12,753 bases of DNA from Pseudomonadota bacterium (GCA_023438245.1 JAEXRD010000162.1:1-12753); one strand, 5' to 3'; numbered from the stretch's first letter, positions 6,395 to 12,753 are shown. The notes: a model not told the origin generated them from the letters alone. Numbers and translations: made by a program.

Positions 6395-8446
6395 TTGTCC
6401 AAGATCACGGTGCAGAACGTCGAGAAATCCTACGGCGGCGAGGAGCTGTTCCGCAACCTCTCCTTCGAGGCCCAGCCGGGCATGCGCCTGGCCGTGGCCG
6501 GTCCCAACGGTTCCGGCAAGAGTACGCTGTTGCGCGTGCTGGCCGGGCGCACCGAGCCCGACGGCGGCAGCGTGGTCATGAGCAAGGGCGCGCGCCTGGG
6601 CTACGTGGCCCAGGAACTGTCCCAGGCCGATCTCATCGAGCCGCTGCTGGGCTGGGTGCTCTCGGTGCTGCCCAACTGGCGCGACTTCTGGCGCGAGTGG
6701 GAACACGCCGCCGAGGAGCGCGACGAGGCGAAGCTGAAGAAGCTGGCCGAGCGCCAGGCCCGGTTCGAGGAGCAGTACGGCTACAACCCGGAGCACAAGG
6801 CCCGGGCCATCCTCTCCGGCCTGGGGTTCAAGGACGACAAGCTCTCCCGCAGGCTTGAGACGCTCTCCGGCGGCTGGCGCGAGCGGGCCAAGCTGGCGCG
6901 CGTGCTGCTGCAGGGCGCGGACATCCTGCTCCTGGACGAGCCCACCAACCACCTGGACCTGGAGGCCGTGGAGTGGCTGGAGGACTACCTCCTGAACTTC
7001 AAGGGCACGCTCATCTTCGTGGCCCACGACCGGGTGTTCCTGGAGCGCGTGGGAACCCACGTGCTGGTGCTGGGCCTGGCCCGGCCCGTGCTGCGCACCG
7101 GCTCCTTCAGCCAGTTCGTGGCCTGGATGGAGGAGAACGCCGACCAGCGCCAGCGCGAGGCCGCCAAGCTCTCCGCCCGCATCGACCACGAGGAGAGCTT
7201 CATCACCCGCTTCCGGGTCAAGGCGCGCAAGGCCGCCCAGGCCCAGAGCAAGCTCAAGAAGGTGGACAAGCTCAAAGAGGAGCTGACCAAGCTCAAGGAC
7301 GAGCAGCTCGCCGCCCGCCCTGGGCGCAGGCTGTCCTTCCGCCTGCCGGAGCCGGGCCGCGGCGACAAGGTGGTGCTGAACATGGTGGACCTGGAGTTCG
7401 CCTACGCCGACCGCCCGGAGAAGAAGGTCTTCAGCGGCCTGAATTTCCAGATTTTCCGCGGCAAGAAGATCGCCCTGGTGGCCCCCAACGGCAAGGGCAA
7501 GTCCTCGCTTCTGAAGGTCCTGGCCGGGGTCAACGCGCCCACCAAGGGCTACGTGAAGCTGGGCGGCAACACCCAGATGGGCTACTTCAGCCAGCACGCG
7601 CAGGAGATCCTGCGCTCCACCGGCACGGTCATCAGCGAGATCCGCCGCCTCTCCGACCCCAGGAGCACCGAGGAGCAGCTCATGGGCGTGCTGGGCCTGT
7701 TCCTGCTGGGCGAGAAGTACTTCGAGCGCCCGGTGGCCGCGCTTTCCGGCGGCGAGAAGGGCAGGCTGGTGCTGGCCAGCCTGTTCATGGGCCGCTGCAA
7801 TTTCCTCATCCTGGACGAGCCCACCAACCACCTGGACCTGGAGACCCGCGAGGGCCTTGTGGCCGCGCTGAAGGACTACGAGGGCACGCTCTTGATGGTG
7901 GCCCACGACCGGCACCTCATGGCCGAGGTGGCCGAGGAGGTCTGGACCCTGGGGCCGGAGGGCCTAACCCAGCGCCACGAGGGCTTCGAGGAGTACGACG
8001 AGAAGCGCCGCGCCGCGCTCCAGGAGGCCCGGCGCGAGGCCGGGCGGGAGCAGCGGGCCGAGGCCCGGCCCGAGCCCCGCAGGGTGGAGGCCGCCGCGCC
8101 CGGCGAAGAGGCTGAAGGGGGCCGCCGCCTGTCCAAGGAGGGCAAGCGCAGGCAGGCCGAGATCCGCAACGCCTACTCCAAGAAGCTCAGGCCCCTGCGC
8201 GAGGAATACGCCAAGTGCGAGAAGGACCTGGAGCGCGTGCTGCTGGAGCAGGGCGAGCTGGAGGCCAAGATGAACGACCCCGCCACCTACGAGAGCGGGG
8301 GCGAGGCCCTGGCCGTGAACAGCCAGTACCGCGAGGTGAGCGACTGGGCGGAGAAGCTCATGGAGCGCATGGGGGGGCTGGAGGACCGGCTCGCGCAGGT
8401 CGAGGCCGCGCAGAACGCCGAGCTTGAGGCCTGCTATGAGTCCTGA
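6395..8446 (+). CDS. ABC-F family ATPase with C-terminal coiled coil (Uup-like)
   Basis: ABC-F proteins are soluble tandem ATPases without membrane domains; characterised members act on the ribosome. The 683-residue protein has a first nucleotide-binding domain with Walker A GPNGSGKST (36-44), signature LSGGW (157-161), Walker B ILLLDEPTNHLDL (177-189) and H211. A charged helical linker (about 245-310) follows. The second domain has APNGKGKSS (363-371), LSGGE (450-454), LILDEPTNHLDL (470-481) and H504. The tail (about 535-683) is Arg/Glu-rich and predicted coiled coil, as in Uup-type ABC-F proteins. The TTG start is preferred because GAGGAG lies 6 bases upstream and it yields MSKITVQN, a typical family beginning. 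An in-frame ATG at 6368 has no ribosome binding site. In the second Walker A the first Gly is Ala. The stop overlaps the NUDIX start. Confidence 0.93.
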   Translation: MSKITVQNVEKSYGGEELFRNLSFEAQPGMRLAVAGPNGSGKSTLLRVLAGRTEPDGGSVVMSKGARLGYVAQELSQADLIEPLLGWVLSVLPNWRDFWREWEHAAEERDEAKLKKLAERQARFEEQYGYNPEHKARAILSGLGFKDDKLSRRLETLSGGWRERAKLARVLLQGADILLLDEPTNHLDLEAVEWLEDYLLNFKGTLIFVAHDRVFLERVGTHVLVLGLARPVLRTGSFSQFVAWMEENADQRQREAAKLSARIDHEESFITRFRVKARKAAQAQSKLKKVDKLKEELTKLKDEQLAARPGRRLSFRLPEPGRGDKVVLNMVDLEFAYADRPEKKVFSGLNFQIFRGKKIALVAPNGKGKSSLLKVLAGVNAPTKGYVKLGGNTQMGYFSQHAQEILRSTGTVISEIRRLSDPRSTEEQLMGVLGLFLLGEKYFERPVAALSGGEKGRLVLASLFMGRCNFLILDEPTNHLDLETREGLVAALKDYEGTLLMVAHDRHLMAEVAEEVWTLGPEGLTQRHEGFEEYDEKRRAALQEARREAGREQRAEARPEPRRVEAAAPGEEAEGGRRLSKEGKRRQAEIRNAYSKKLRPLREEYAKCEKDLERVLLEQGELEAKMNDPATYESGGEALAVNSQYREVSDWAEKLMERMGGLEDRLAQVEAAQNAELEACYES

Positions 8447-8873
8447 GCCCGCCCCTGCCTTGGACCCCGCCCTGCTGCCCGACCTCCAGGTGGTGGCGGG
8501 CGTGGTCTGGCGCGATGGCCGGTTCCTGGGCGTGGAGCGGCCCCTGGGCAAGGCGCTCGCAGGCTGGTGGGAGTTCCCCGGCGGCAAGGTGGAGCCGGGC
8601 GAGGGCCTGGAGGCCGCGCTCATCCGCGAGCTGCGCGAGGAGCTGTCCTTCACCTCCACCGAGCTGGTTTTCTGGCGCAGGAAGCGCTTCGTGTACCCGC
8701 GCGGGCCGGTGATGCTGCACTTCTTCCACGTCACGGAGTTCACCGGCGAGGTGGTGCCCCTGGAGGGCCAGCGCTTCGACTGGTTCACCCCGGGCCGGGC
8801 GGACGTGTCGATTTTCCTGCCCGCCAACGCCGACATCGTGCCCGCGCTGCGCTGGCCCCTTCCGAAAGCCTGA
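8436..8873 (+). CDS. NUDIX hydrolase, MutT-like
   Basis: NUDIX enzymes hydrolyse nucleoside diphosphates linked to a second moiety. MutT relatives remove 8-oxo-dGTP from the nucleotide pool. The 145-residue protein has the NUDIX box at 50-72: G50, E56, R64-E65, and the E68-E69 metal ligands. The final Gly position holds Ser71. The upstream WWEFPGGK (44-51) and the overall size match MutT-type pyrophosphatases, although the substrate cannot be read from sequence. The ATG overlaps the last 11 bases of the ABC-F gene, and GAGG lies 6 bases before it inside that gene, so coupled translation is likely. A TTG at 8424 would add four residues and is less likely. It may instead act on another nucleotide derivative. 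Confidence 0.9.
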   Translation: MSPEPAPALDPALLPDLQVVAGVVWRDGRFLGVERPLGKALAGWWEFPGGKVEPGEGLEAALIRELREELSFTSTELVFWRRKRFVYPRGPVMLHFFHVTEFTGEVVPLEGQRFDWFTPGRADVSIFLPANADIVPALRWPLPKA

Positions 8874-8914
8874 CGCGGCCAAGAAAACCCCTTCCGGGAT
8901 GGGGATTTCTGCGC

Positions 8915-8920
8915 TAGTGT
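8915..8920 (+). promoter_or_regulatory. Possible -10 element directly upstream of cbiK
   Basis: TAGTGT at 8915-8920 ends 8 bases before the ATG at 8929. The -35 position (TTCCGG, 8892-8897) is poor. With no Shine-Dalgarno sequence before this ATG, a leaderless transcript is possible, but the evidence is thin. Confidence 0.2.
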
Positions 8921-8928
8921 GCGCCCAC

Positions 8929-9750
8929 ATGAACAGCCCCAAGCCCACAGCCCAGGTCTCCGACACCGCCATCCTGCTGGCCGCCTTCGGCTCGCGCCTG
9001 CCCGACGCCACCTGCGCCCTGGAGCGCATGTTGGAGCGCGCGCGCGCCGAGTATCCCGGCCTGCGGGTGGAGACGGCGCTGACCTCCGGAACCGTGCGCG
9101 GCCACAAGGCCCGGCAGGGGGCCGAGGCCAGCTCCCCGGAGCAGGTGCTGCGGCGGCTGGCCGCCGAGGGCGTGCGCAAGCTGGCGGTGCAGTCGCTGCA
9201 TGTGGTGCCCGGCGAGGAGTACAAGGGCCTGGAACGCCTGGCCCAGCGCATGAGCGGTGAGGGCGCTGGCTTCGAGCGTATCGAGGTGGGGCGCCCGCTT
9301 CTGGGCAACCGCGAGGACATCCGCCGCGTGGCCGGGGTGCTGCTCACGGTGCTGCCGCCGGAACGCAAGCCCGGCGAGGCCGTGCTGCTCATGGGCCACG
9401 GCACGCGGGGCCGGGCCAACGGCGTGTACGCCGAGCTGGCCGGGGAGCTGCGCGCGCTGGACCCGCTCGTGCTCATCGGCGCGCTGGAGGCCGAGCCGGG
9501 GCTCTCCGCCAAGGTGGAGGAGCTGCGGGCGCTGGGCGTGGGCCGGGTGCACCTGATGCCGCTTTTGTTCGCGCGCGGGGTGCACGCCACCCGCGACATG
9601 GCCGGGGGCGGCGAGAATTCCTGGAAATCGGGCCTGGGCCGCGCCGGGTTCGACTGCACGGCCTGGGTCAAGGGCGCGGGCGAGCACGAGGCGCTCGCCG
9701 GAATCTGGCTGGAGCACCTGCGCGAGGCAGTGGGCCGCCTGTCGGAATGA
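8929..9750 (+). CDS. cbiK: Sirohydrochlorin cobaltochelatase, cytoplasmic CbiK type
   Basis: CbiK inserts cobalt into sirohydrochlorin, an early step of anaerobic cobalamin synthesis. Relatives can also insert iron for siroheme. The 273-residue protein is a two-lobed class II chelatase: AILLAAFGS (14-22) opens lobe one, with QSLHVVPGEEY at 88-98 (conserved His91 and Glu96/97). Lobe two opens with LLMGHGTRG (153-161, catalytic His157) and has VHATRDMAG at 218-226 (metal-binding His219). There is no signal peptide, so it resembles the cytoplasmic rather than the periplasmic form known in Desulfovibrio. No other cobalamin genes are nearby. The start is uncertain: ATG 8929 gives the usual short lead before the first strand, ATG 8899 adds 10 residues, and neither has a good ribosome binding site. 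It lies 55 bases after the NUDIX gene. Confidence 0.9.
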   Translation: MNSPKPTAQVSDTAILLAAFGSRLPDATCALERMLERARAEYPGLRVETALTSGTVRGHKARQGAEASSPEQVLRRLAAEGVRKLAVQSLHVVPGEEYKGLERLAQRMSGEGAGFERIEVGRPLLGNREDIRRVAGVLLTVLPPERKPGEAVLLMGHGTRGRANGVYAELAGELRALDPLVLIGALEAEPGLSAKVEELRALGVGRVHLMPLLFARGVHATRDMAGGGENSWKSGLGRAGFDCTAWVKGAGEHEALAGIWLEHLREAVGRLSE

Positions 9751-9769
9751 GGCTGGCCGGAGAATTTTT
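9733..9769 (+). terminator. Possible intrinsic terminator overlapping the cbiK stop codon
   Basis: GGCCGCCT (9733-9740) pairs with AGGC (9750-9753) and GGCC (9755-9758), with one bulged T and a nine-base loop. TTTTT follows at 9765-9769 after six bases. The stem includes the end of cbiK. The T-run is short and displaced, so termination may be partial. Confidence 0.4.
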
Positions 9770-9792
9770 CACGCACCACGGAGGGAAGGCGC

Positions 9793-10182
9793 ATGGGCGA
9801 GCCGATCAGGGTTCTTGTGGTGGACGACGAGGAGCGTTTCCGTTCCACGCTGGGCAAGCTGCTCACGTCCAAGGGCATGCTGGTGAGCCTGGCGGGCAGC
9901 GGCCAGGAGGCCATCGACATCCTCAAGGTCCAGCCCCACGACGTGGTGCTGCTGGATGTGAAGATGCCGGGGCTGAGCGGCCAGCAGACGCTGCCGGAGC
10001 TGAAGAAGGTGGACCCCAGGGTGGAGGTGGTGATCCTCACCGGCCACGCCTCGGTGGACATCGCCGCGGAGATGATCGCGCACGGCGGCTCGGACTACCT
10101 GCTCAAGCCCTGCCCGCTGGACGAGCTCGTGGACATCATCCAGATCGCCTACGACCGGCGCAAGGTTTCCCTGGGCGGTTAG
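9793..10182 (+). CDS. Single-domain response regulator (CheY-like receiver)
   Basis: The 129-residue protein is a lone receiver domain with no output domain. The acidic pocket is D11-D12, the phosphoacceptor D55 in VVLLDVKMPG, the switch T83 in ILTGH, and K105 in LLKP, so phosphorylation is expected. GGAGG lies 8 bases before the ATG. The partner kinase is not in the window. The sequence DVKMPGLSGQQTLPELKK looks more like NtrC/Desulfovibrio-type receivers than chemotaxis CheY, and the neighbouring flagellar genes are on the opposite strand, so a motility role is only a guess. It may be read with cbiK (42-base gap) or stand alone after the weak terminator. The stop codon is the first base triplet of a tandem repeat. 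Confidence 0.92.
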   Translation: MGEPIRVLVVDDEERFRSTLGKLLTSKGMLVSLAGSGQEAIDILKVQPHDVVLLDVKMPGLSGQQTLPELKKVDPRVEVVILTGHASVDIAAEMIAHGGSDYLLKPCPLDELVDIIQIAYDRRKVSLGG

Positions 10183-10249
10183 CGGGCTTCGCCGGACGGC
10201 TAGCGGGCTTCGCCGGACGGTTAGCGGGCTTCGCCGGGCGGCTAGCGGG
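10180..10249. repeat. 21-bp tandem repeat filling a convergent gene junction
   Basis: Three complete 21-base units begin at 10180, 10201 and 10222, each starting TAGCGGGCTTCGCCGG, followed by a 7-base partial copy at 10243. They differ by only one or two bases. The first TAG is the stop of the response regulator and the last unit contains the fliS stop on the other strand. Each unit includes a small GGC-TTC-GCC fold. No T-run is present, so this is not a classical terminator pair. Confidence 0.93.
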
Positions 10250-10892
10250 AGTTGGCGTAGGCGTTGGCCGCGCGGAAGCGCACCGTCTGCACGGGGGTGG
10301 GCTGCACGGGCTGCGCCGGGGCCGGGCTGGCCTGCTGCGGGGTGTCCTGCGGCGCATTGCCCTGGGCCTGCGGGGCTGATTCCGGAACGGCCGGAGTGGT
10401 CGGCGCGGCAGGAACAGCGGCCGTGGCCTGGGCCGCAGGAGCCGTGGCCGGGGCGGGCTTTGCGACCGAAGTGCCCGGAGTGCCCGCGGTGAAGGGCGCG
10501 TTGCCCGCCATGGTGCTGCCGCCCTCGTGCATGGGGATGATCTGGGCGAACGCCTGACGCAGGCCCCCCAAAATGCCGATGACCTCTTCCACAAGCGCCG
10601 GATTCATCTGGATATTTGCCGAAAGCAGCTTGGTGTTGCAGATGAAGTAGAGCTGGAACAGGTTCTTGGTCACGTCGCCGCCCTGTTCCTTGTTCAGGCT
10701 CTCCTGCAGCTCGCTGATGATGGCGATGGCCTTGCTGATGAGGATGCCCTTGGCCGCGAAGTCCTTCTCGGCCATCTTCTCCACGGCCAGCTTCAGGTGC
10801 TTGATGGCCGTATCGTAGAGCATGAGCAGCAGGTCGCCCTTGCTGGCGGTGGAAACCTGAGTGGAAAGATATGCCTTGGCTGCCTTGAGCAT
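10242..10892 (-). CDS. fliS: FliS, flagellin export chaperone, with long Pro/Ala-rich tail
   Basis: FliS binds the disordered C-terminus of flagellin in the cytoplasm, preventing premature polymerisation and delivering it to the export apparatus. The 216-residue protein has a standard four-helix core at 1-122: AYLSTQVSTASKGDLLLMLYDTAI (7-30), ILISKAIAIISELQESL (50-66) and NLFQLYFICNTKLLSANI (77-94). Typical FliS is about 120-140 residues. Here residues 123-203 are a low-complexity Ala/Pro/Thr/Gln tail, ending in a short basic segment RFRAANAYANSR. The ATG has GAGG 6 bases upstream. It follows fliD by 50 bases and is surely co-transcribed with it. The tail is in frame and ends at a clean stop, so it is part of the gene and not a misread, although its function is unknown. 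Confidence 0.95.
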   Translation of the reverse strand: MLKAAKAYLSTQVSTASKGDLLLMLYDTAIKHLKLAVEKMAEKDFAAKGILISKAIAIISELQESLNKEQGGDVTKNLFQLYFICNTKLLSANIQMNPALVEEVIGILGGLRQAFAQIIPMHEGGSTMAGNAPFTAGTPGTSVAKPAPATAPAAQATAAVPAAPTTPAVPESAPQAQGNAPQDTPQQASPAPAQPVQPTPVQTVRFRAANAYANSR

Positions 10893-10915
10893 GGTGGTCC
10901 TCTGTTTCTGTGCTG

Positions 10916-10937
10916 CGGACTCCGGAGGCCGGGTCCG
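10916..10937 (-). other. Hairpin between fliD and fliS
   Basis: CGGAC (10916-10920) pairs with GTCCG (10933-10937), and CCGG (10922-10925) pairs with CCGG (10929-10932). There is one bulged base and a three-base loop. It begins 5 bases after the fliD stop in the direction of transcription. No T-run follows, so it more likely protects or tunes the mRNA between the two genes than ends it. Confidence 0.5.
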
Positions 10938-10942
10938 TGCGC

Positions 10943-12670
10943 CTAGCTGTTGGCGAGCTGGGCGATGGTGCTGGTGAGCTGGGTCTGCTTCTGGGTCAGG
11001 GTCTGGAGCAGGGCGTCGAGCCGGGCGTACTTTTCCACCATGGTCTGCTTCAGCGTGGCGATGCGCTTTTCTTCCCGCTCGATCTTGTCGTCGATGTCCT
11101 TGGTGATGTCGCCGTAGTTTTCCTGCAGGATGGCCAGCGGGCCGTTGGTGCTGTTGGTCAGCTCCTTGAGCTTGTCCACCATCTCGCCGATCTTGCCCAG
11201 CTTGATGTTCACCGTGCCGTTGTAGGTCGTGTTCGCGGTGTGGTTGTCCAGGTTGAGAACCAGGCCCGCGGCGTCGCCGCTGAGGGCGGTGACTCTCCAG
11301 CCGTCGATGCCGGCCGGCTTGCCGTCGATGAGGGCGGAGGAGATGCCCGCCGCGCTGGTGATGATCTTGACCGAGTAGCTCCCGGCCTTTGTCCTTCCGT
11401 CGATGTGGTCCATATAGCTGAAATCTTGCGACTTGCTCTCTCCCAGGTAGTTCGCGGCGAAGAGCTGGGCCACCTCGTCGGGCCTGCTGGCCAGCGCCGA
11501 GTTCAGCACGTCCTCATCCAGCACCAGCAGGCCGTTGGTGGCCGAGCCCTGTTCCGCGTCGGTCTTGATGCCGAGCTGGGAGAGGGAGGAGTAGAAGTCT
11601 CCATACGCTGTGCTGCCGCTCTGGGTGTACATCTCGAAGCCCAGGCCCTGTCCGGCCACGGCGTCCTTGAGCTGGGTGGCGATGATCTGGATGCCGTAGT
11701 TGCCCGTGAGGATGGAGCCCACCGCGTCGCCGGAGCTGGTGTCCACCTTGGTCAACTTCTGGATGAGCGTGCGCACCTCGTTGACCTGGGAAATGAAGTT
11801 CTTGATGTTCTGCTTCACTCCGGCGCTGTCGGTGGTGACGCCGATGGTCAGGCTGGTGCTGGGGTCGGCCTGCTTCAGGTTCAGGGTCACGCCGGGGATG
11901 ATGTCGGTGATGGTGTTGGAGGAGCGCTCCAGCCAGACATTGACCCCCAGGGGGTAGCCGTCCACCTTGATGCGCGCGCTCTGTGCGTCCTGGGTGTTGG
12001 TGAAGCCGGTGGGCTGGAACACCATGCTGCCCATGTTGGAAAGCACCACCTGGTTGGCCGCGCCCTGGTCCATGCCGTAGATCTGCAGGTGGTAGTTGGC
12101 GCCGTCGTAGATGGTGGTGGCGCGGATTTTTCCGCTGCAGGTGGCGTTGTTGTTGATGAAATTGACCAGGCCCTGCAGCGTGGTGCCCGCGCCGATGTTG
12201 CTGACCGTGTAGCTCGAACCGGCGTAGGAGAACTTGAAGAAGGTGTTCTGGCTGGTGATGGCGCTGGTGAGCGAGCTGACGCCGGAAGTGGTGGTGAGGA
12301 TGTCGTTCTTGGCCAGCTGGCCCACCACGACGGTGTGCGTGGAGACATCCGCGTCGCTGGAGGCGCTGGCGGTAAGGGCGGAGTCGTTGGAGCTGGACAC
12401 CGCCTTGGTCATGAACTCGTTCATGGTGTCCATGCCGGAGAGCGTGGTCTTGAGCGCCAGCATCTTGGTGTTCAGGTTCTGGAACTGGGTGACCTTGGAG
12501 GTCCATTCGCTCTTCCAGCTCGTGAGGCGGTTGATGTGGACCTTTTCCGCCGTGATGAGCCCGTCGATGAGCGAGTTGAAGTCCGTGCCGTTGCCCAGGC
12601 CGCTGACATTGATGGAGCCTGAGGTGAACGGGGACTGGACTGTGGAGTCGGTGCTGGTGGAGTCTGCCAT
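10943..12670 (-). CDS. fliD: FliD, flagellar filament cap (hook-associated protein 2)
   Basis: FliD forms the oligomeric cap at the tip of the growing flagellum and folds exported flagellin into the filament. The 575-residue protein begins with a disordered Ser/Thr-rich stretch, then SGLGNGTDFNSLIDGLI (23-39) and a heptad-rich segment (to about 80) of the FliD N-terminal domain. The middle is Ser/Thr/Asn-rich and surface-like (variable domains). The C-terminal domain includes VLDEDVLNSALASRPDEVAQLFAANY. The last 75 or so residues are a heptad-patterned helix (VDKLKELT to IAQLANS), as in the family. There is no Sec signal, as expected for type III export. The ATG has GAGGT 7 bases upstream. 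It lies 50 bases before fliS and behind a sigma-54-type promoter. Confidence 0.95.
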   Translation of the reverse strand: MADSTSTDSTVQSPFTSGSINVSGLGNGTDFNSLIDGLITAEKVHINRLTSWKSEWTSKVTQFQNLNTKMLALKTTLSGMDTMNEFMTKAVSSSNDSALTASASSDADVSTHTVVVGQLAKNDILTTTSGVSSLTSAITSQNTFFKFSYAGSSYTVSNIGAGTTLQGLVNFINNNATCSGKIRATTIYDGANYHLQIYGMDQGAANQVVLSNMGSMVFQPTGFTNTQDAQSARIKVDGYPLGVNVWLERSSNTITDIIPGVTLNLKQADPSTSLTIGVTTDSAGVKQNIKNFISQVNEVRTLIQKLTKVDTSSGDAVGSILTGNYGIQIIATQLKDAVAGQGLGFEMYTQSGSTAYGDFYSSLSQLGIKTDAEQGSATNGLLVLDEDVLNSALASRPDEVAQLFAANYLGESKSQDFSYMDHIDGRTKAGSYSVKIITSAAGISSALIDGKPAGIDGWRVTALSGDAAGLVLNLDNHTANTTYNGTVNIKLGKIGEMVDKLKELTNSTNGPLAILQENYGDITKDIDDKIEREEKRIATLKQTMVEKYARLDALLQTLTQKQTQLTSTIAQLANS

Positions 12671-12722
12671 GGGTGAACCTCGCGGGAAAAACTTTCCTGG
12701 CCGGAAGAATCCACCTCAACTG

Positions 12723-12738
12723 TGCAAGCCTGGTGCCA
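12723..12738 (-). promoter_or_regulatory. Sigma-54 (-24/-12) promoter upstream of fliD
   Basis: On the minus strand TGGCAC (12733-12738) is followed after exactly 5 bases by TTGCA (12723-12727), an essentially perfect match to the RpoN consensus TGGCAC-N5-TTGCW. Initiation about 12 bases downstream would leave a leader of roughly 40 bases before the fliD ATG. Late flagellar genes in many bacteria are RpoN-dependent, which fits. Activator sites would lie beyond the window edge. Confidence 0.85.
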
Positions 12739-12753
12739 GAACGGGTGCGGGGG

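Noticed and set aside
5726..7915. 729-codon open frame on the minus strand across ABC-F, GIY-YIG and the HD-GYP end
   Set aside because: It overlaps three recognisable genes and its peptide is low complexity, an artefact of scarce stop codons in GC-rich DNA.
9747..10379. Open frame with GRLAGFA repeats running through the 21-bp array
   Set aside because: The repeats are simply the 21-bp units read in another frame; the frame overlaps the response regulator and has no ribosome binding site.
10502..10526. Frameshift at the end of the FliS core producing an artificial tail
   Set aside because: The reading frame is continuous from the core through the tail to a clean stop, and the tail composition is that of a genuine Pro/Ala linker. 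Other frames do not continue FliS homology.
10910..12622. 570-codon open frame on the plus strand opposite fliD
   Set aside because: The minus strand encodes FliD with both conserved terminal domains; the plus-strand peptide is Val/Gly/His-rich antisense.
1..12753. tRNA, rRNA, riboswitch or mobile element
   Set aside because: No cloverleaf, rRNA segment, transposase-like protein or terminal inverted repeats were recognised. A covariance-model search would settle small RNAs.

Overview
The window looks like chromosomal DNA from a high-GC, flagellated member of the Desulfovibrionales or a close delta-proteobacterial relative. This is inferred from three things: the strong GC bias at third codon positions, a single-subunit CbiK-type cobaltochelatase, and a FliD/FliS pair behind a sigma-54-type promoter. 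No rRNA or tRNA is present, so the taxonomy is not proven. Nearly all of the window is ordinary core genome. There is no transposase, integrase, CRISPR array or toxin-antitoxin pair.

Left arm (1-3961, all on the minus strand): a tight block read cdsA > dxr > rseP > tsaB, with gaps or overlaps of +9, -4 and -26 bases. It combines phospholipid precursor synthesis (CDP-diacylglycerol), the first committed MEP isoprenoid step, the site-2 protease RseP and the tRNA t6A factor TsaB. The first 25 bases are pure C, probably an assembly artefact at a contig end.

Centre (4209-6288): a divergent gene for a 568-residue GAF plus HD-GYP protein, a predicted cyclic-di-GMP phosphodiesterase with all signature residues and a large insertion inside the HD-GYP domain. 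It converges on a small GIY-YIG domain gene. The gap between them is largely a 12-bp tandem repeat.

Right-centre (6395-10182, plus strand): an ABC-F ATPase started by TTG behind a good sigma-70-like promoter, a MutT-like NUDIX hydrolase overlapping it by 11 bases, a cytoplasmic sirohydrochlorin cobaltochelatase (CbiK), and an orphan single-domain response regulator.

Right arm (10242-12670, minus strand): fliD (filament cap) then fliS (flagellin chaperone), read from a sigma-54-type -24/-12 promoter near the right end. FliS has an unusual Pro/Ala-rich tail of about 80-90 residues. The response-regulator/fliS convergent junction is made entirely of three 21-bp repeats that place in-frame stop codons on both strands.

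I see no clearly new multi-gene system. The most worthwhile leads are the repeat-filled convergent junctions, the FliS tail, the HD-GYP insertion and the sigma-54 control of fliD.
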